Assembly (NCBI RefSeq): GCF_030216305.1
Contig: NZ_JASOKT010000001.1
Location: 248,001-312,000, forward strand
Reading direction: 5' to 3'
DNA length: 64,000 nt
Origin: Actinotignum timonense
GTDB lineage: Bacteria > Actinomycetota > Actinomycetes > Actinomycetales > Actinomycetaceae
The notes beneath the pieces were generated by a model, which was not told the DNA's origin, searched no databases, and saw only the letters and a list, made by a program, of their open reading frames with translations. The position numbers and the translations under genes were made by a program. Below, piece by piece: positions 34,540-43,057 of this stretch. The stretch's first letter is position 1, and every line of letters begins with the position of its first letter.

Positions 34540-35159
34540 GCCCGCTCGGCTAGCACCTGCACGATCACCGGCGCCAGCTGGGCAAATGCCTTGCCGCGGT
34601 GGGAGATAGCATCCTTTTCTTCCGGGCTCAATTCCGCGTTGGAACGGCTGGAACCGGCCGGCGCGAAGATCGGGTCATAGCCGAAGCCCCCGCTGCCGCG
34701 CTCGGCGGTGAGGAGGCTGCCCGGCATTTCGCCTTCGCGTACTTCCTCACGGCCCTCCGGGGTTACCAGCGCGGCCGCACAATGGAAATGAGCACCCCGA
34801 TTGGCCAGCGGCACATCCGCGAGCTGGGCGAGGAGGAGCTGGCGGTTCGCGGCGTCGTTTCCGTGGTGACCGCTCCAGCGCGCCGAAAAAATCCCGGGCG
34901 CCCCTCCTAGAATGTCTACGCACAGGCCCGAATCATCAGCAATAGCCGGCAGGCCGGTAGCCCGCGCGAAGGCCCGTGCCTTGATCAGCGCGTTCTGCGC
35001 GAAGGTGGTGCCATCTTCCACCGGTTCAGGAACCGCGAACTCCGCGCCGGAGACGAGCTCAATTTCCTGCAAGCACGGCGCCAGAATATTGCGAAGTTCC
35101 GTGACTTTATGGGCATTTCCGGTAGCGACGACGACGCGCCGCGGCTGCGCTACTTCCAC
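34536..35159 (-). CDS. rdgB: XTP/dITP diphosphatase (RdgB/HAM1)
   Basis: House-cleaning pyrophosphatase that hydrolyses dITP, ITP and XTP to prevent their incorporation. The 207-residue protein has the start [46 protein letters not shown] and GFGYDPIF, all family hallmarks. It overlaps the rph end by 10 bases on the same strand; the rph-rdgB pairing is typical. Confidence 0.95.
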   Translation of the reverse strand: MEVAQPRRVVVATGNAHKVTELRNILAPCLQEIELVSGAEFAVPEPVEDGTTFAQNALIKARAFARATGLPAIADDSGLCVDILGGAPGIFSARWSGHHGNDAANRQLLLAQLADVPLANRGAHFHCAAALVTPEGREEVREGEMPGSLLTAERGSGGFGYDPIFAPAGSSRSNAELSPEEKDAISHRGKAFAQLAPVIVQVLAERA

Positions 35160-35941
35160 TGGTCACCGCCGGTAAAAACATCGCTACGTACCGGATTCTC
35201 CCCCTCGAACAGCACCCGATGCTGGAGTTCGCGAAGTTCACGCGTGCCCTTATCAGCCAGGTCAAGGAGAGCCCCAAGATCAGCGCGGTTGAAGGGGTGG
35301 TGCTCCGCGGTTCCCTGAACCTCCACGTAATCCCCGCTGCCCAGCGCCACGATATTCATATCGGTATCAGCGCGCACATCTTCTTCATAAGGAAGATCGA
35401 GCCGCGGCTGGCCATCAATGATGCCCACCGAAACCGCGGAAACCGAGGTGGTGAGGACCGGGCGGCGCACCAACTTACGTGCCCGAGCCCAGGAGATGGC
35501 ATCCGCCAGAGCCACGAAAGCGCCGGTAATGGCCGCGGTGCGAGTTCCGCCGTCGGCCTGCAACACATCGCAATCCAGGGTGATGGTGTTCTCCCCCAGG
35601 GCTTTCATATCAACGGCGGCGCGCAGGCTGCGGCCAATCAACCGCGAAATCTCATGGGTGCGGCCCCCGATTTTCCCGCGCACGGATTCGCGCGGGGAAC
35701 GATCCGAGGTAGCGCGCGGAAGCATGGAGTATTCGGCGGTTACCCAGCCTTCCCCGCTGCCTTTGCGCCAGCGCGGCACCCCTTCTTCAAAGGAAGCAAC
35801 GCAGAGCACGGTGGTGCGCCCGAAGCGCACCAGCACACTGCCTTCCCCGGTCTCAAAATAGTGGCGGTCAATAGTGACAGGGCGCATCTCATCTACGGCG
35901 CGCCCGTCCGCTCGCGTAGCGCTGGAGTTCTTTTCAGTCAT
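35150..35941 (-). CDS. rph: Ribonuclease PH
   Basis: Phosphorolytic 3'-5' exoribonuclease that trims tRNA precursors. The 263-residue protein shows [68 protein letters not shown] and the phosphate-site Arg residues. Upstream of rdgB and downstream of the MBL-fold/murI pair, as in mycobacteria (Rv1338-Rv1341). Confidence 0.95.
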   Translation of the reverse strand: MTEKNSSATRADGRAVDEMRPVTIDRHYFETGEGSVLVRFGRTTVLCVASFEEGVPRWRKGSGEGWVTAEYSMLPRATSDRSPRESVRGKIGGRTHEISRLIGRSLRAAVDMKALGENTITLDCDVLQADGGTRTAAITGAFVALADAISWARARKLVRRPVLTTSVSAVSVGIIDGQPRLDLPYEEDVRADTDMNIVALGSGDYVEVQGTAEHHPFNRADLGALLDLADKGTRELRELQHRVLFEGENPVRSDVFTGGDQWK

Positions 35942-36030
35942 GGCTTAAGGCTACCGCGCCGCTACGACATGAAAAATCCGCATAGCCAGCTGATGCCAAA
36001 CCAAGCCCCCGCAGCCCCGCCCAAGTCCAC

Positions 36031-36828
36031 TTAGATCCGGAAGGCTTCCCCGGCCCGCACGCAGGCCACCCGGCCCTCGTATTCTTCCCGCGCCGCGGCC
36101 CGTACGGATTCCCGATCCGTCCACGGCTGGAGGTGGGTGAGGAGCATCTCATGGGCCCCGGCCTGCGCGGCCAGCGCCCCGGCCCGCGAACCCGTGAGGT
36201 GAATGCCGCGCACGGTATCCCGCCCGTCTTCATAAGCGCATTCGGAAAGGAGCAAATCGGCGCCGCGCGCCGCGGCGACGACGCCGTCGCACATATCCGT
36301 ATCCCCCGTGAAGGTGAGCACCACGTTCTCCCCGGGGCGCAGATCCGAGGGGCCGGTGATCCGGTAGGCGAAAGTTTCCACGGTGTGGAGGGCAGGGAAA
36401 GCCTGGATGGTCATGGGACCAACGCGGAACGTATCCCCGGCGCGGACCTGGCGGAAGTCGAAAACGTCGTCGTAGGTTTCTTCCGAGCCGTCGTCGCCCA
36501 GTTGGCGGGCGCGCCGCCGCGCATCCCCGGGGCTGTACACCGCCACCCGGGGCAGCGGGCCGGACGGATGCCAGCGCCGGTAGACCTGCATCCCGATGAG
36601 GTCCGCGCAGTGGTCGGCGTGGAGGTGGGAAATCACCATGGCGTCCAGGAGGGCCGGGTCGGTATAGCGCAGCAGATGGCCCATGGCGCCGGGGCCGAAA
36701 TCCAGAGTGAAGGTGTAGGTGCGCGGGGCGCCGTGCGCGTCGATTCCTTCCGCCTGCACCAGGTAGGCCGAGGCGGGTGATTCCGGCCCGGACATCGAGC
36801 CGGAACATCCAATGATCGTCAGTCTCAT
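36031..36828 (-). CDS. MBL-fold phosphodiesterase (Rv1339-like)
   Basis: A 265-residue metallo-beta-lactamase-fold protein. The metal motif HLHADH is at 68-73, with further ligands in [17 protein letters not shown] and LLTHLQPW. It resembles RNase Z in fold but lacks the exosite arm. The mycobacterial homologue in the same place, Rv1339, is reported as an atypical cyclic-AMP phosphodiesterase, so a nucleotide signalling role is possible here; this is inferred from synteny. It overlaps murI by 4 bases. Confidence 0.85.
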   Translation of the reverse strand: MRLTIIGCSGSMSGPESPASAYLVQAEGIDAHGAPRTYTFTLDFGPGAMGHLLRYTDPALLDAMVISHLHADHCADLIGMQVYRRWHPSGPLPRVAVYSPGDARRRARQLGDDGSEETYDDVFDFRQVRAGDTFRVGPMTIQAFPALHTVETFAYRITGPSDLRPGENVVLTFTGDTDMCDGVVAAARGADLLLSECAYEDGRDTVRGIHLTGSRAGALAAQAGAHEMLLTHLQPWTDRESVRAAAREEYEGRVACVRAGEAFRI

Positions 36829-37637
36829 GCCGAGAGCTCCTCCGTAGATAGCACGGTTCCTACTTCCGGACCGAGGAATCTGCGGGCGAGGTGCCCGAAA
36901 CTCACCGGGTCGCCGGTGGCGTAGAAGCGGCGCCGGGGGGTTCCCGGGCCGGCAAACATATCGCGGGTGGCTAGTTCGCGGTAGACATCGCGGGCGGTTT
37001 CATCCGCGGAGGACACGATGGTCACATCCTCCCCCATGGTGTAGGAGATCACGCCAGCGAGCAGCGGGTAGTGGGTGCAGCCCAGCACCAGGGTGTCCAC
37101 CCCGGCTGCCCGCACCGGAGCGAGGTAATGTTCGGCAACCGCCTGCACCTGAGCGCCGGCCGTCTGCCCCTGTTCCACCAGCTCCACGAACTGCGGGCAG
37201 GCCCGGGTGGTCAGTTCCAGATTCGGGGCGGCCGTAAAAGCATCCTGATAGGCCCCCGATTCGATGGTGGCCGGGGTGGCAATCACCCCGATTTTCCCGT
37301 TCCGGGTGGCCCGCACCGCGCGGCGCACCGCCGGGCGGATCACCTCGAGCACCGGGATGCCCATCTCCGTGGCGAAACGCTGCCGGGCATCCGCGAGCGC
37401 GGCGGAGGTAGCGGAATTACAGGCGATCACCAGCATTTTTACGCCGGAGCCCACCAGTTTCTCCATGATGTCCATCGCGTAAGCGCGTACCTCGGGGATG
37501 GTTTTGGTGCCGTAGGGGCAGTGGGCGGTATCCCCGATATAGGTGATGGATTCGCCGGGGAGCTGGTCAATAATGGCGCGCGCGACCGTGAGGCCACCTA
37601 CGCCGGAATCAAAAATGCCAATGGGACGGGAATCCAT
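36825..37637 (-). CDS. murI: Glutamate racemase
   Basis: Supplies D-glutamate for the peptidoglycan stem. The 270-residue enzyme has [10 protein letters not shown] with Asp10-Ser11, and the two acid/base Cys, Cys73 (ACNSATSAA) and Cys187 (GCTHYPLL). It lies 9 bases after the DUF2017 stop and overlaps the MBL gene, so it belongs to the leftward clpS-DUF2017-murI-MBL operon. Confidence 0.96.
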   Translation of the reverse strand: MDSRPIGIFDSGVGGLTVARAIIDQLPGESITYIGDTAHCPYGTKTIPEVRAYAMDIMEKLVGSGVKMLVIACNSATSAALADARQRFATEMGIPVLEVIRPAVRRAVRATRNGKIGVIATPATIESGAYQDAFTAAPNLELTTRACPQFVELVEQGQTAGAQVQAVAEHYLAPVRAAGVDTLVLGCTHYPLLAGVISYTMGEDVTIVSSADETARDVYRELATRDMFAGPGTPRRRFYATGDPVSFGHLARRFLGPEVGTVLSTEELSA

Positions 37638-37646
37638 ACTGTCAAG

Positions 37647-38261
37647 TTACCGCCGCAGGTCCTTGTTCTGAATGGCAGTGATGAGTGAATCTTGCCACCA
37701 CGCAATAATTACGTAGAGCACGCCGATCATGTCATCGGTGGTATCGATTTGGGGGCGCTCCGATTCCATAATGTCGAGCGCGCGGGAGGTCACGGCCTCG
37801 GATTCCGCCGCGGTGGTGATATCGCGGCGGGTGCCAAGCACGATGCGGATATCATTCGCGCCGGCCAGCCAGCTACCGGCATCTTCATTACTCACCCACA
37901 CAGCCTCGCTCGCCAGCGAGCTGTAGAAGACCAGCAGATTACGGATTTTTGTGTGGCAGACGGCGGATTCGGTGAGGGCGCGCAATTCGTCAGCGAGCTC
38001 GGGTTCCTCGGACATATCGGGCAGGAGCCGGGCGAGGGCAGTATCCATATCGCAGGCCGGGGTGTAGCAGCGGGTGGTTTCCAGGTCGGCTAATTCGCGT
38101 TCGTAAGAGGCGAGTACATCGCTGGAACGTGATTCCATTTCCTCGTCCAGGTTGTAGCCGAGCAGAGTTGCGACGTCGCGCGCGAGTCCGGCAAAAAGTT
38201 GCCGTTCGGTCGCGTCAACGCTGGCACGGTAACCGCCGCGGGCGGGGCGGAAGGGCAGCAT
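37647..38261 (-). CDS. DUF2017 family protein
   Basis: A 204-residue actinobacterial protein of unknown function that regularly follows clpS. It is helical and acidic, with a start MLPFRPARGGYRASVDATERQLF typical of DUF2017. ATG 38261 is preferred to the in-frame ATG at 38273 because GGGAG lies 5 bases upstream, and it begins 1 base after the clpS stop. The constant link with clpS suggests a role in Clp-dependent proteolysis, but nothing in the sequence proves this. Confidence 0.82.
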   Translation of the reverse strand: MLPFRPARGGYRASVDATERQLFAGLARDVATLLGYNLDEEMESRSSDVLASYERELADLETTRCYTPACDMDTALARLLPDMSEEPELADELRALTESAVCHTKIRNLLVFYSSLASEAVWVSNEDAGSWLAGANDIRIVLGTRRDITTAAESEAVTSRALDIMESERPQIDTTDDMIGVLYVIIAWWQDSLITAIQNKDLRR

Positions 38262-38262
38262 A

Positions 38263-38601
38263 TTATCTCCCACCTTCCGGTTCTTCTTCGATGGTGGCGA
38301 GCAGTCCGTAGGTGTGCATGGCCCGGGCGTCTGTTTCCATCTGCTCGCGCGGTCCGGTTGATACGACGGCGCGCCCGCGGGTATGGACCTCTAACATGAG
38401 GGTGAGGGCGCGGTCGGCCGAATGGCCAAAGTAGGATTGGAACACCCACTGCACATAGCTCATGAGGTTAATCGGGTCATCGTGCACAACGGTGCGCCAG
38501 GCGCGGGCCGGGCCGGTGACCGCTTCAAAAAGCGTGACGCTTTCGGTGCGGCTTGCCGGGCTGCTGGCCCCTAAATCTTCAGGAGATGTGTGCGCGCTCA
38601 T
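38263..38601 (-). CDS. clpS: ATP-dependent Clp protease adaptor ClpS
   Basis: N-end-rule adaptor that hands substrates with bulky N-terminal residues to the Clp ATPase. The 112-residue protein has the binding-pocket signature VVHDDPINLMSYVQWVFQSYFG and VHTRGRAVVSTG near the C-terminal half. TAGGAT lies 6 bases before ATG and no ribosome site exists, so a leaderless transcript is probable. It is divergent from pncB, and their starts are 82 bases apart. Confidence 0.94.
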   Translation of the reverse strand: MSAHTSPEDLGASSPASRTESVTLFEAVTGPARAWRTVVHDDPINLMSYVQWVFQSYFGHSADRALTLMLEVHTRGRAVVSTGPREQMETDARAMHTYGLLATIEEEPEGGR

Positions 38602-38670
38602 ATCTCCATCCTAGTGCCAAGCTCTAGCCGGCGCGGCCAATCATCCCCGGCCAGCTCAGGCGGACGCGGG

Positions 38671-38684
38671 TAGACTCAGGCATA
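38671..38684 (+). promoter_or_regulatory. -10 element at the pncB start (leaderless)
   Basis: TAGACT (38671-38676) lies 7 bases before the pncB ATG with no ribosome site between, which predicts transcription beginning at or next to the start codon. Confidence 0.5.
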
Positions 38685-40039
38685 TGAGTGTTTCAACTGC
38701 TTTGCTCACTGATATGTACGAGCTGACCATGGTGGATGCGGCCATGCAGTCGGGAAAGGCCCAACGGCGGGCCGTTTTTGAGATTTTTGCGCGCCGGCTC
38801 CCGGGCGGGCGCCGTTACGGGGTGGTGGCCGGCACGGGCCGCCTCCTCGACGCCCTGAAAAATTTCCGCTTCGGGGAAGAAGAAATTGAGTACCTGCGCG
38901 CCAATAAAATCGTTTCCGATTCCACCCTGGAGTGGCTGCGCACCTTCCGTTTCTCCGGTGATATTTGGGGTTACGCGGAAGGTGAAATGTACTTCCCCGG
39001 TTCCCCCATTCTCACCGCGGTGGGCACCTTCGCGGAATGCTGCGTGCTGGAAACCCTCGCGCTTTCTATTTTCAATTATGACTCGGCGGTCGCCACGGCT
39101 GCCTCGCGCATGACGATTGCCGCGCACGGGCGGCCCTGCGTGGACTTCGGGGCGCGCCGCACCCACGAACGCAGCGCGGTTTCCGCGGCCCGCGCGGCCT
39201 ATATCGCCGGTTTCGTGGGCACCTCGGATCTGGAGGCCGGGCGCCAGTACGGGATTCCGGTTTCGGGCACCTCGGCGCATTCCTTCACCCTGGTCCACGA
39301 TTCGGAGCGCGAGGCTTTTGATACTCAGATCGCGGCCATGGGCACCGGCACCACGCTGCTAGTGGATACCTACAATATCGCGCAGGGTGTGGAGAATGCG
39401 GTGGCGGCCGGACGCGCGGCCGGCGGTGAGATCGGCGCGGTGCGTATCGATTCGGGTGATTTGATCGCCACTGCCTTCAAGGTGCGTGAGCAGCTGGATC
39501 GCCTGGGTGCCACCTCCACGAAGATCACCGTCACCTCGGATCTTGATGAGTACGCAATCGCCTCCCTCAATTCCGCCCCGGTGGACGGCTACGGGGTAGG
39601 CACCCGCCTGGTCACCGGCTCGGGAGTTCCCACCGCGCAAATGGTCTACAAGCTGGTCCAGCGCGAAGGTGCGGATGGCCGGCCCGAAGAGGTCGCGAAG
39701 GCTTCGGAGAATAAGGCTTCGGTGGGCGGGCTCAAGGTTGCCGGGCGCCTGGAAAGCGGTGGGCACGCCACCGAGGAACTCGTGGTGAGCGCCTCCAGTT
39801 TCGCCGAGGGCCTAGCCTACCTGGAGAAACAGGGCGCCCGCCCGCTCCAGGTCCACCTGGTAGAAGCCGGCACCATCGACGAACGCTACTGCGGCACGGA
39901 AGTCCTCTCCGCCGCCCGCCTGCGCCACGACACCTCGCGCGACGCCCTCCCCTACGACGGCTGGCGCCTTTCCGCCGGGGAACCCGCGATCCCCACCCGC
40001 ATGGTGGATATTTTCCCGGGCGACGACGCCGCGGCTTAA
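38684..40039 (+). CDS. pncB: Nicotinate phosphoribosyltransferase
   Basis: Converts nicotinate and PRPP to nicotinate mononucleotide for NAD salvage. The 451-residue enzyme begins ALLTDMYELTMVDAAMQSGK, a family signature, and has the phospho-site VDFGARRTHERSA, the PRPP-loop region GTSAHSFTLVHDSE and VDTYNIAQGV. It ends in GDDAAA, one of the places where the GCNGCGTCGT motif lies in a coding region. pncB divergent to clpS is the normal actinobacterial arrangement. Confidence 0.95.
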   Translation: MSVSTALLTDMYELTMVDAAMQSGKAQRRAVFEIFARRLPGGRRYGVVAGTGRLLDALKNFRFGEEEIEYLRANKIVSDSTLEWLRTFRFSGDIWGYAEGEMYFPGSPILTAVGTFAECCVLETLALSIFNYDSAVATAASRMTIAAHGRPCVDFGARRTHERSAVSAARAAYIAGFVGTSDLEAGRQYGIPVSGTSAHSFTLVHDSEREAFDTQIAAMGTGTTLLVDTYNIAQGVENAVAAGRAAGGEIGAVRIDSGDLIATAFKVREQLDRLGATSTKITVTSDLDEYAIASLNSAPVDGYGVGTRLVTGSGVPTAQMVYKLVQREGADGRPEEVAKASENKASVGGLKVAGRLESGGHATEELVVSASSFAEGLAYLEKQGARPLQVHLVEAGTIDERYCGTEVLSAARLRHDTSRDALPYDGWRLSAGEPAIPTRMVDIFPGDDAAA

Positions 40040-40128
40040 TTCCCGCTCGCCTTCCTGCTCGCTGCGGCTAATTGCACTGGCCGCGGAGGCAGGCGCGGTG
40101 TGCTGTGCGCGGCCGCCCGTGGATCGCA

Positions 40129-40148
40129 CGCGCGTGACCACACGCGCG
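40129..40148. terminator. GC hairpin between convergent pncB and helicase genes
   Basis: CGCGCGTG (40129-40136) and CACGCGCG (40141-40148) form a perfect 8-bp stem with a 4-base loop, with no U-tract. It may limit readthrough between the converging genes. Confidence 0.35.
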
Positions 40149-40204
40149 GAACCAAACAGGCGGCGCGCACCTTCCCGGCGCTGGTTCGACGCGGCCTCAA
40201 GCGC

Positions 40205-41986
40205 TTAGCGCTGGCCCACGAACCAGCGCCGCAGTGTTTTCACGCGCGCTTCGATCTGGTCGGCGCTCGCCCGGGCCACTTCCGGGCCACCGCAGGCCCG
40301 GCGCAGCTCGGTGTGAATAAGGGCGTGCGGGTCCCCGGTTTTCTTCGCCCAGGCCGCCACCAGCTGGGTGAGTTCCTTGCGTGCGGTGCGCCGGCGGGTG
40401 AGCTCATCGGTACCCGGGGCCGGGCGCTGATTGCGGGCCTTTTTTGCCTGCTCGGCCTGGTGGGCGCGCAGCAGCGTGGTCACTTCTTCGGGTTCGAGCA
40501 GCCCGGGAATCCCCAGAAAATCAGCTTCTTCTTCCGAACCGACAGCCGCCCCGAGCCCGAATTCACCGCCGTCGAAGAGCGCCCTATCGAAAAGCGCCCC
40601 CGATTCCAGGGCCTCGTAGCCCGGGCCCTCCAGTTCCTCACTGGCCTTGTCTTCCCGGTTGGCGGCCTCCAGCAGGTCATCATCCCAACCGGCCACCTCC
40701 GCCTGTTTCGAAATGGCGTGGTCGCGTTCTTTTTCCATCTGTGCGGCCAGCTCCAGGAGCACCGGCACGGAAGGCAGGAACACCGTGGCGGTTTCCCCGC
40801 GCCGCCGGGCCCGCACGAAACGCCCGATCGCCTGCGCGAAATAGAGCGGGGTGGAAGCCGAGGTGGCATACACGCCCACGGCCAGGCGCGGTACGTCCAC
40901 GCCTTCGGATACCATCCGCACCGCCACCATCCACCGGGAATCCGAATCCGCGAAGGTCGCAATTTTTTCGTTCGCGCCGGCATCATCGGAGAGCACCACG
41001 GTGGGTGCTTCCCCGGTGATCTCGGTGAGGATCTGCGCGTAAGCGCGGGCATCCTTCTGGTTGGAGGCGATCACTAGCCCACCCGAATCGGGTAGCGAAC
41101 GGCGCACCACCGTGAGGCGTTCGTTCGCGGCGGACAGCACCTCCGGGATCCACTCCCCGCCCGGGTTGAGGGCGGTGCGCCAGGCCTGCGCCGTCATATC
41201 TTTGGTGAGCGGCTCGCCCAGGGTCGCGGCCACCACGTCACCCTGTTTAGTTTGCCAGCGCACCTGCCCCGAATAGGACAGGAAAATAACCGGCCGAACC
41301 ACCCCGTCGCGCAGTGCCTGGGCGTAACCGTAGGTGTAATCGGCTTTGGAGCGCAGGTTCCCGTAGCCATCCGGTTCGTAGGTGACGAAAGGAATGGGTG
41401 AAGTATCCGAGCGGAACGGCGTGCCGGTGAGGGCCAGGCGGCGGGTAGCCGGGGTGAAGGCTTCGCGGATGCCATCGCCCCAGGAGAGAGCATCCCCACC
41501 GTGGTGAATCTCGTCCAGAATCACGAAGGTGGGCCGGGCACTGGTGCGTTCGCGATGCAGGGCCGGGTTAGCGGCTACCTGGGCATAGGTCACGCACACC
41601 CCGTTGAAGAAGGAACCTTCGGTGCGCTGGGCATTCGTGAAATCGGCGTCCAGCTGAATACCCACGCGGGCCGCGGCCTGCGCCCACTGGGTTTTCAGGT
41701 GTTCGGTGGGGCAGACCACCGTGATGGTGCGGGCCTCGTGGCGCGCCAGCATTTCGACGGCGACACGCAGCGCGAAGGTGGTTTTACCCGCCCCGGGGGT
41801 AGCTACCGCGAGGAAATCCCGGGGCATGCGCTCCAGGTAGAGGCGCAGCGCTTCGGCCTGCCAGGAGCGCAGGCTCGAGGTGGTTCCCCAGGCCGCGCGG
41901 GCCGGGAAAGCCGGAGGGAGATTCGAAGCGGCGGAAACGGAAGGGGTATGCGGGGTGGAAGCGGGAATCGAGCGGTGCAGACTCAC
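40205..41986 (-). CDS. DEAD/DEAH-box superfamily 2 helicase
   Basis: A 593-residue helicase. Walker A TPGAGKTTFALRVA is at about residues 66-79, motif II DEIHHGGD, motif III LTGTPFR, and motif VI QAIGRFVRARRRGE. The C-terminal ~130 residues are a Glu/Lys-rich helical region. It looks like the conserved actinobacterial helicase of unknown substrate, related to type III restriction-type and XPB-like helicases. GTG 41986 is chosen because it overlaps the DUF3039 stop in a GTGA junction; the frame upstream is only the shadow of that gene. Confidence 0.85.
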   Translation of the reverse strand: MSLHRSIPASTPHTPSVSAASNLPPAFPARAAWGTTSSLRSWQAEALRLYLERMPRDFLAVATPGAGKTTFALRVAVEMLARHEARTITVVCPTEHLKTQWAQAAARVGIQLDADFTNAQRTEGSFFNGVCVTYAQVAANPALHRERTSARPTFVILDEIHHGGDALSWGDGIREAFTPATRRLALTGTPFRSDTSPIPFVTYEPDGYGNLRSKADYTYGYAQALRDGVVRPVIFLSYSGQVRWQTKQGDVVAATLGEPLTKDMTAQAWRTALNPGGEWIPEVLSAANERLTVVRRSLPDSGGLVIASNQKDARAYAQILTEITGEAPTVVLSDDAGANEKIATFADSDSRWMVAVRMVSEGVDVPRLAVGVYATSASTPLYFAQAIGRFVRARRRGETATVFLPSVPVLLELAAQMEKERDHAISKQAEVAGWDDDLLEAANREDKASEELEGPGYEALESGALFDRALFDGGEFGLGAAVGSEEEADFLGIPGLLEPEEVTTLLRAHQAEQAKKARNQRPAPGTDELTRRRTARKELTQLVAAWAKKTGDPHALIHTELRRACGGPEVARASADQIEARVKTLRRWFVGQR

Positions 41987-42327
41987 TTGCCACTTCCCGG
42001 CACGTCCGGCCCGAAGGGCCATCCGGAGCCTTGGTTGCCCATCTGTTTGCGGATCTCCTTGCAGGTGGGGCACACCGGGTAGCGATCCGGGTTGCGCGAA
42101 GGAATCCAAATCTTCCCGCAGAGCGCCACCACCGGCTGGCCGTACACGGCGGAAGCCATAAGACGGTCCTTGCGGACGTAATGGGAGAAACGCTCTTCGT
42201 CACCGTGGGAAAGGCGTTCTTCGGTGCGTTCCAGCACCCCGACGGATTGCTGAGATTCCGTGGCCGGGCCGGCCGGGGCCGATGGCGCGCCCGGAGTTCC
42301 TAAAGGATCGGGAAGGGAAGTACTCAT
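41983..42327 (-). CDS. DUF3039 family zinc-ribbon-like protein
   Basis: A 114-residue protein of the actinobacterial DUF3039 family. The C-terminal half holds VALCGKIWIPSRNPDRYPVCPTC, with three Cys that can bind a metal; the N-terminal third is disordered. Function is unknown. TACAAT lies 7 bases before ATG without a ribosome site, so a leaderless mRNA is likely. It overlaps the helicase by 4 bases, suggesting a joint role with it. Confidence 0.82.
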   Translation of the reverse strand: MSTSLPDPLGTPGAPSAPAGPATESQQSVGVLERTEERLSHGDEERFSHYVRKDRLMASAVYGQPVVALCGKIWIPSRNPDRYPVCPTCKEIRKQMGNQGSGWPFGPDVPGSGK

Positions 42328-42460
42328 GGGCTCTATTGTACGGCCCGCGCCGGTGTGGGGAAGCCGCTGCCGGTAAGCCGCACCGGGGCGCCTCGCGCGG
42401 GAAGCGAAAGTGCCCGGAGCCCGGCAGCGCCGTCGTACCTCAACACGCCCGCACACAAGA

Positions 42461-42492
42461 ATCGCCTCCCCGGAACGATCCGAGGAGGCGAT
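42461..42492 (-). terminator. Probable terminator after hup
   Basis: ATCGCCTCC (42461-42469) and GGAGGCGAT (42484-42492) form a 9-bp stem extended by an inner CGG/CCG after one mismatch, starting 19 bases after the hup stop. The downstream U-tract is weak. Confidence 0.6.
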
Positions 42493-42510
42493 ACTCACAA
42501 GCAACTCAGG

Positions 42511-42795
42511 CTACTTGTTGGACACAGCCTTCTTGAGGTTGGATCCAGCCGAGATCTTCACGCCGAAACCGGCGGGAATCTCGATTTCTTCACCGGTGCG
42601 GGGGTTGCGGCCCTTGCGGGCGGCGCGCTCGGTGCGCTCCACGGAGAGCAGGCCGGTGATCTTCACGGCTTCGCCCTTGGAAAGCGAATCGACGAGCACT
42701 TCCTGGAGCGCGGCGATCGCCTTATCGGCATCGGACTTGGACAGGCCGGAACGGTCGGCGATAGCTGCGATGAGCTCTGTGCGGTTAACGGACAT
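42511..42795 (-). CDS. hup: Nucleoid-associated DNA-binding protein HU
   Basis: A 94-residue HU-family histone-like protein that bends and compacts DNA as a dimer. MSVNRTELIAAIADRSGLSKSDADKAI is the dimerisation helix pair and GRNPRTGEEIEIPAGFGVKISAG the beta-arm signature with the intercalating Pro. Unlike mycobacterial HupB it lacks a Lys-rich tail. GAGAGG precedes ATG 42795; longer in-frame starts upstream only encode promoter DNA. It is divergent from mprF. Confidence 0.95.
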   Translation of the reverse strand: MSVNRTELIAAIADRSGLSKSDADKAIAALQEVLVDSLSKGEAVKITGLLSVERTERAARKGRNPRTGEEIEIPAGFGVKISAGSNLKKAVSNK

Positions 42796-43057
42796 GAAAA
42801 TACCTCTCGATATCTGTTCAGGTACATGGCTCATAAGAACCACTAAGCAAAAATGTAGCGGAAACTGGCGCCAAAGTGAGAATTTTCTGCGAAATCGCCG
42901 CGTGTCGGTTAAGACATACATCACAACTCCCACCAATTTGCACAGTTGTCACAGGATTTGCGCACCCGCACCGCCCCAGCGCGGCCGGCGCGAAGGCCCG
43001 CCTTAAGGGCATAATGAGTAAGGTTCAGGATGCCCCGGGCCGGTCAGCGCCGCGAAA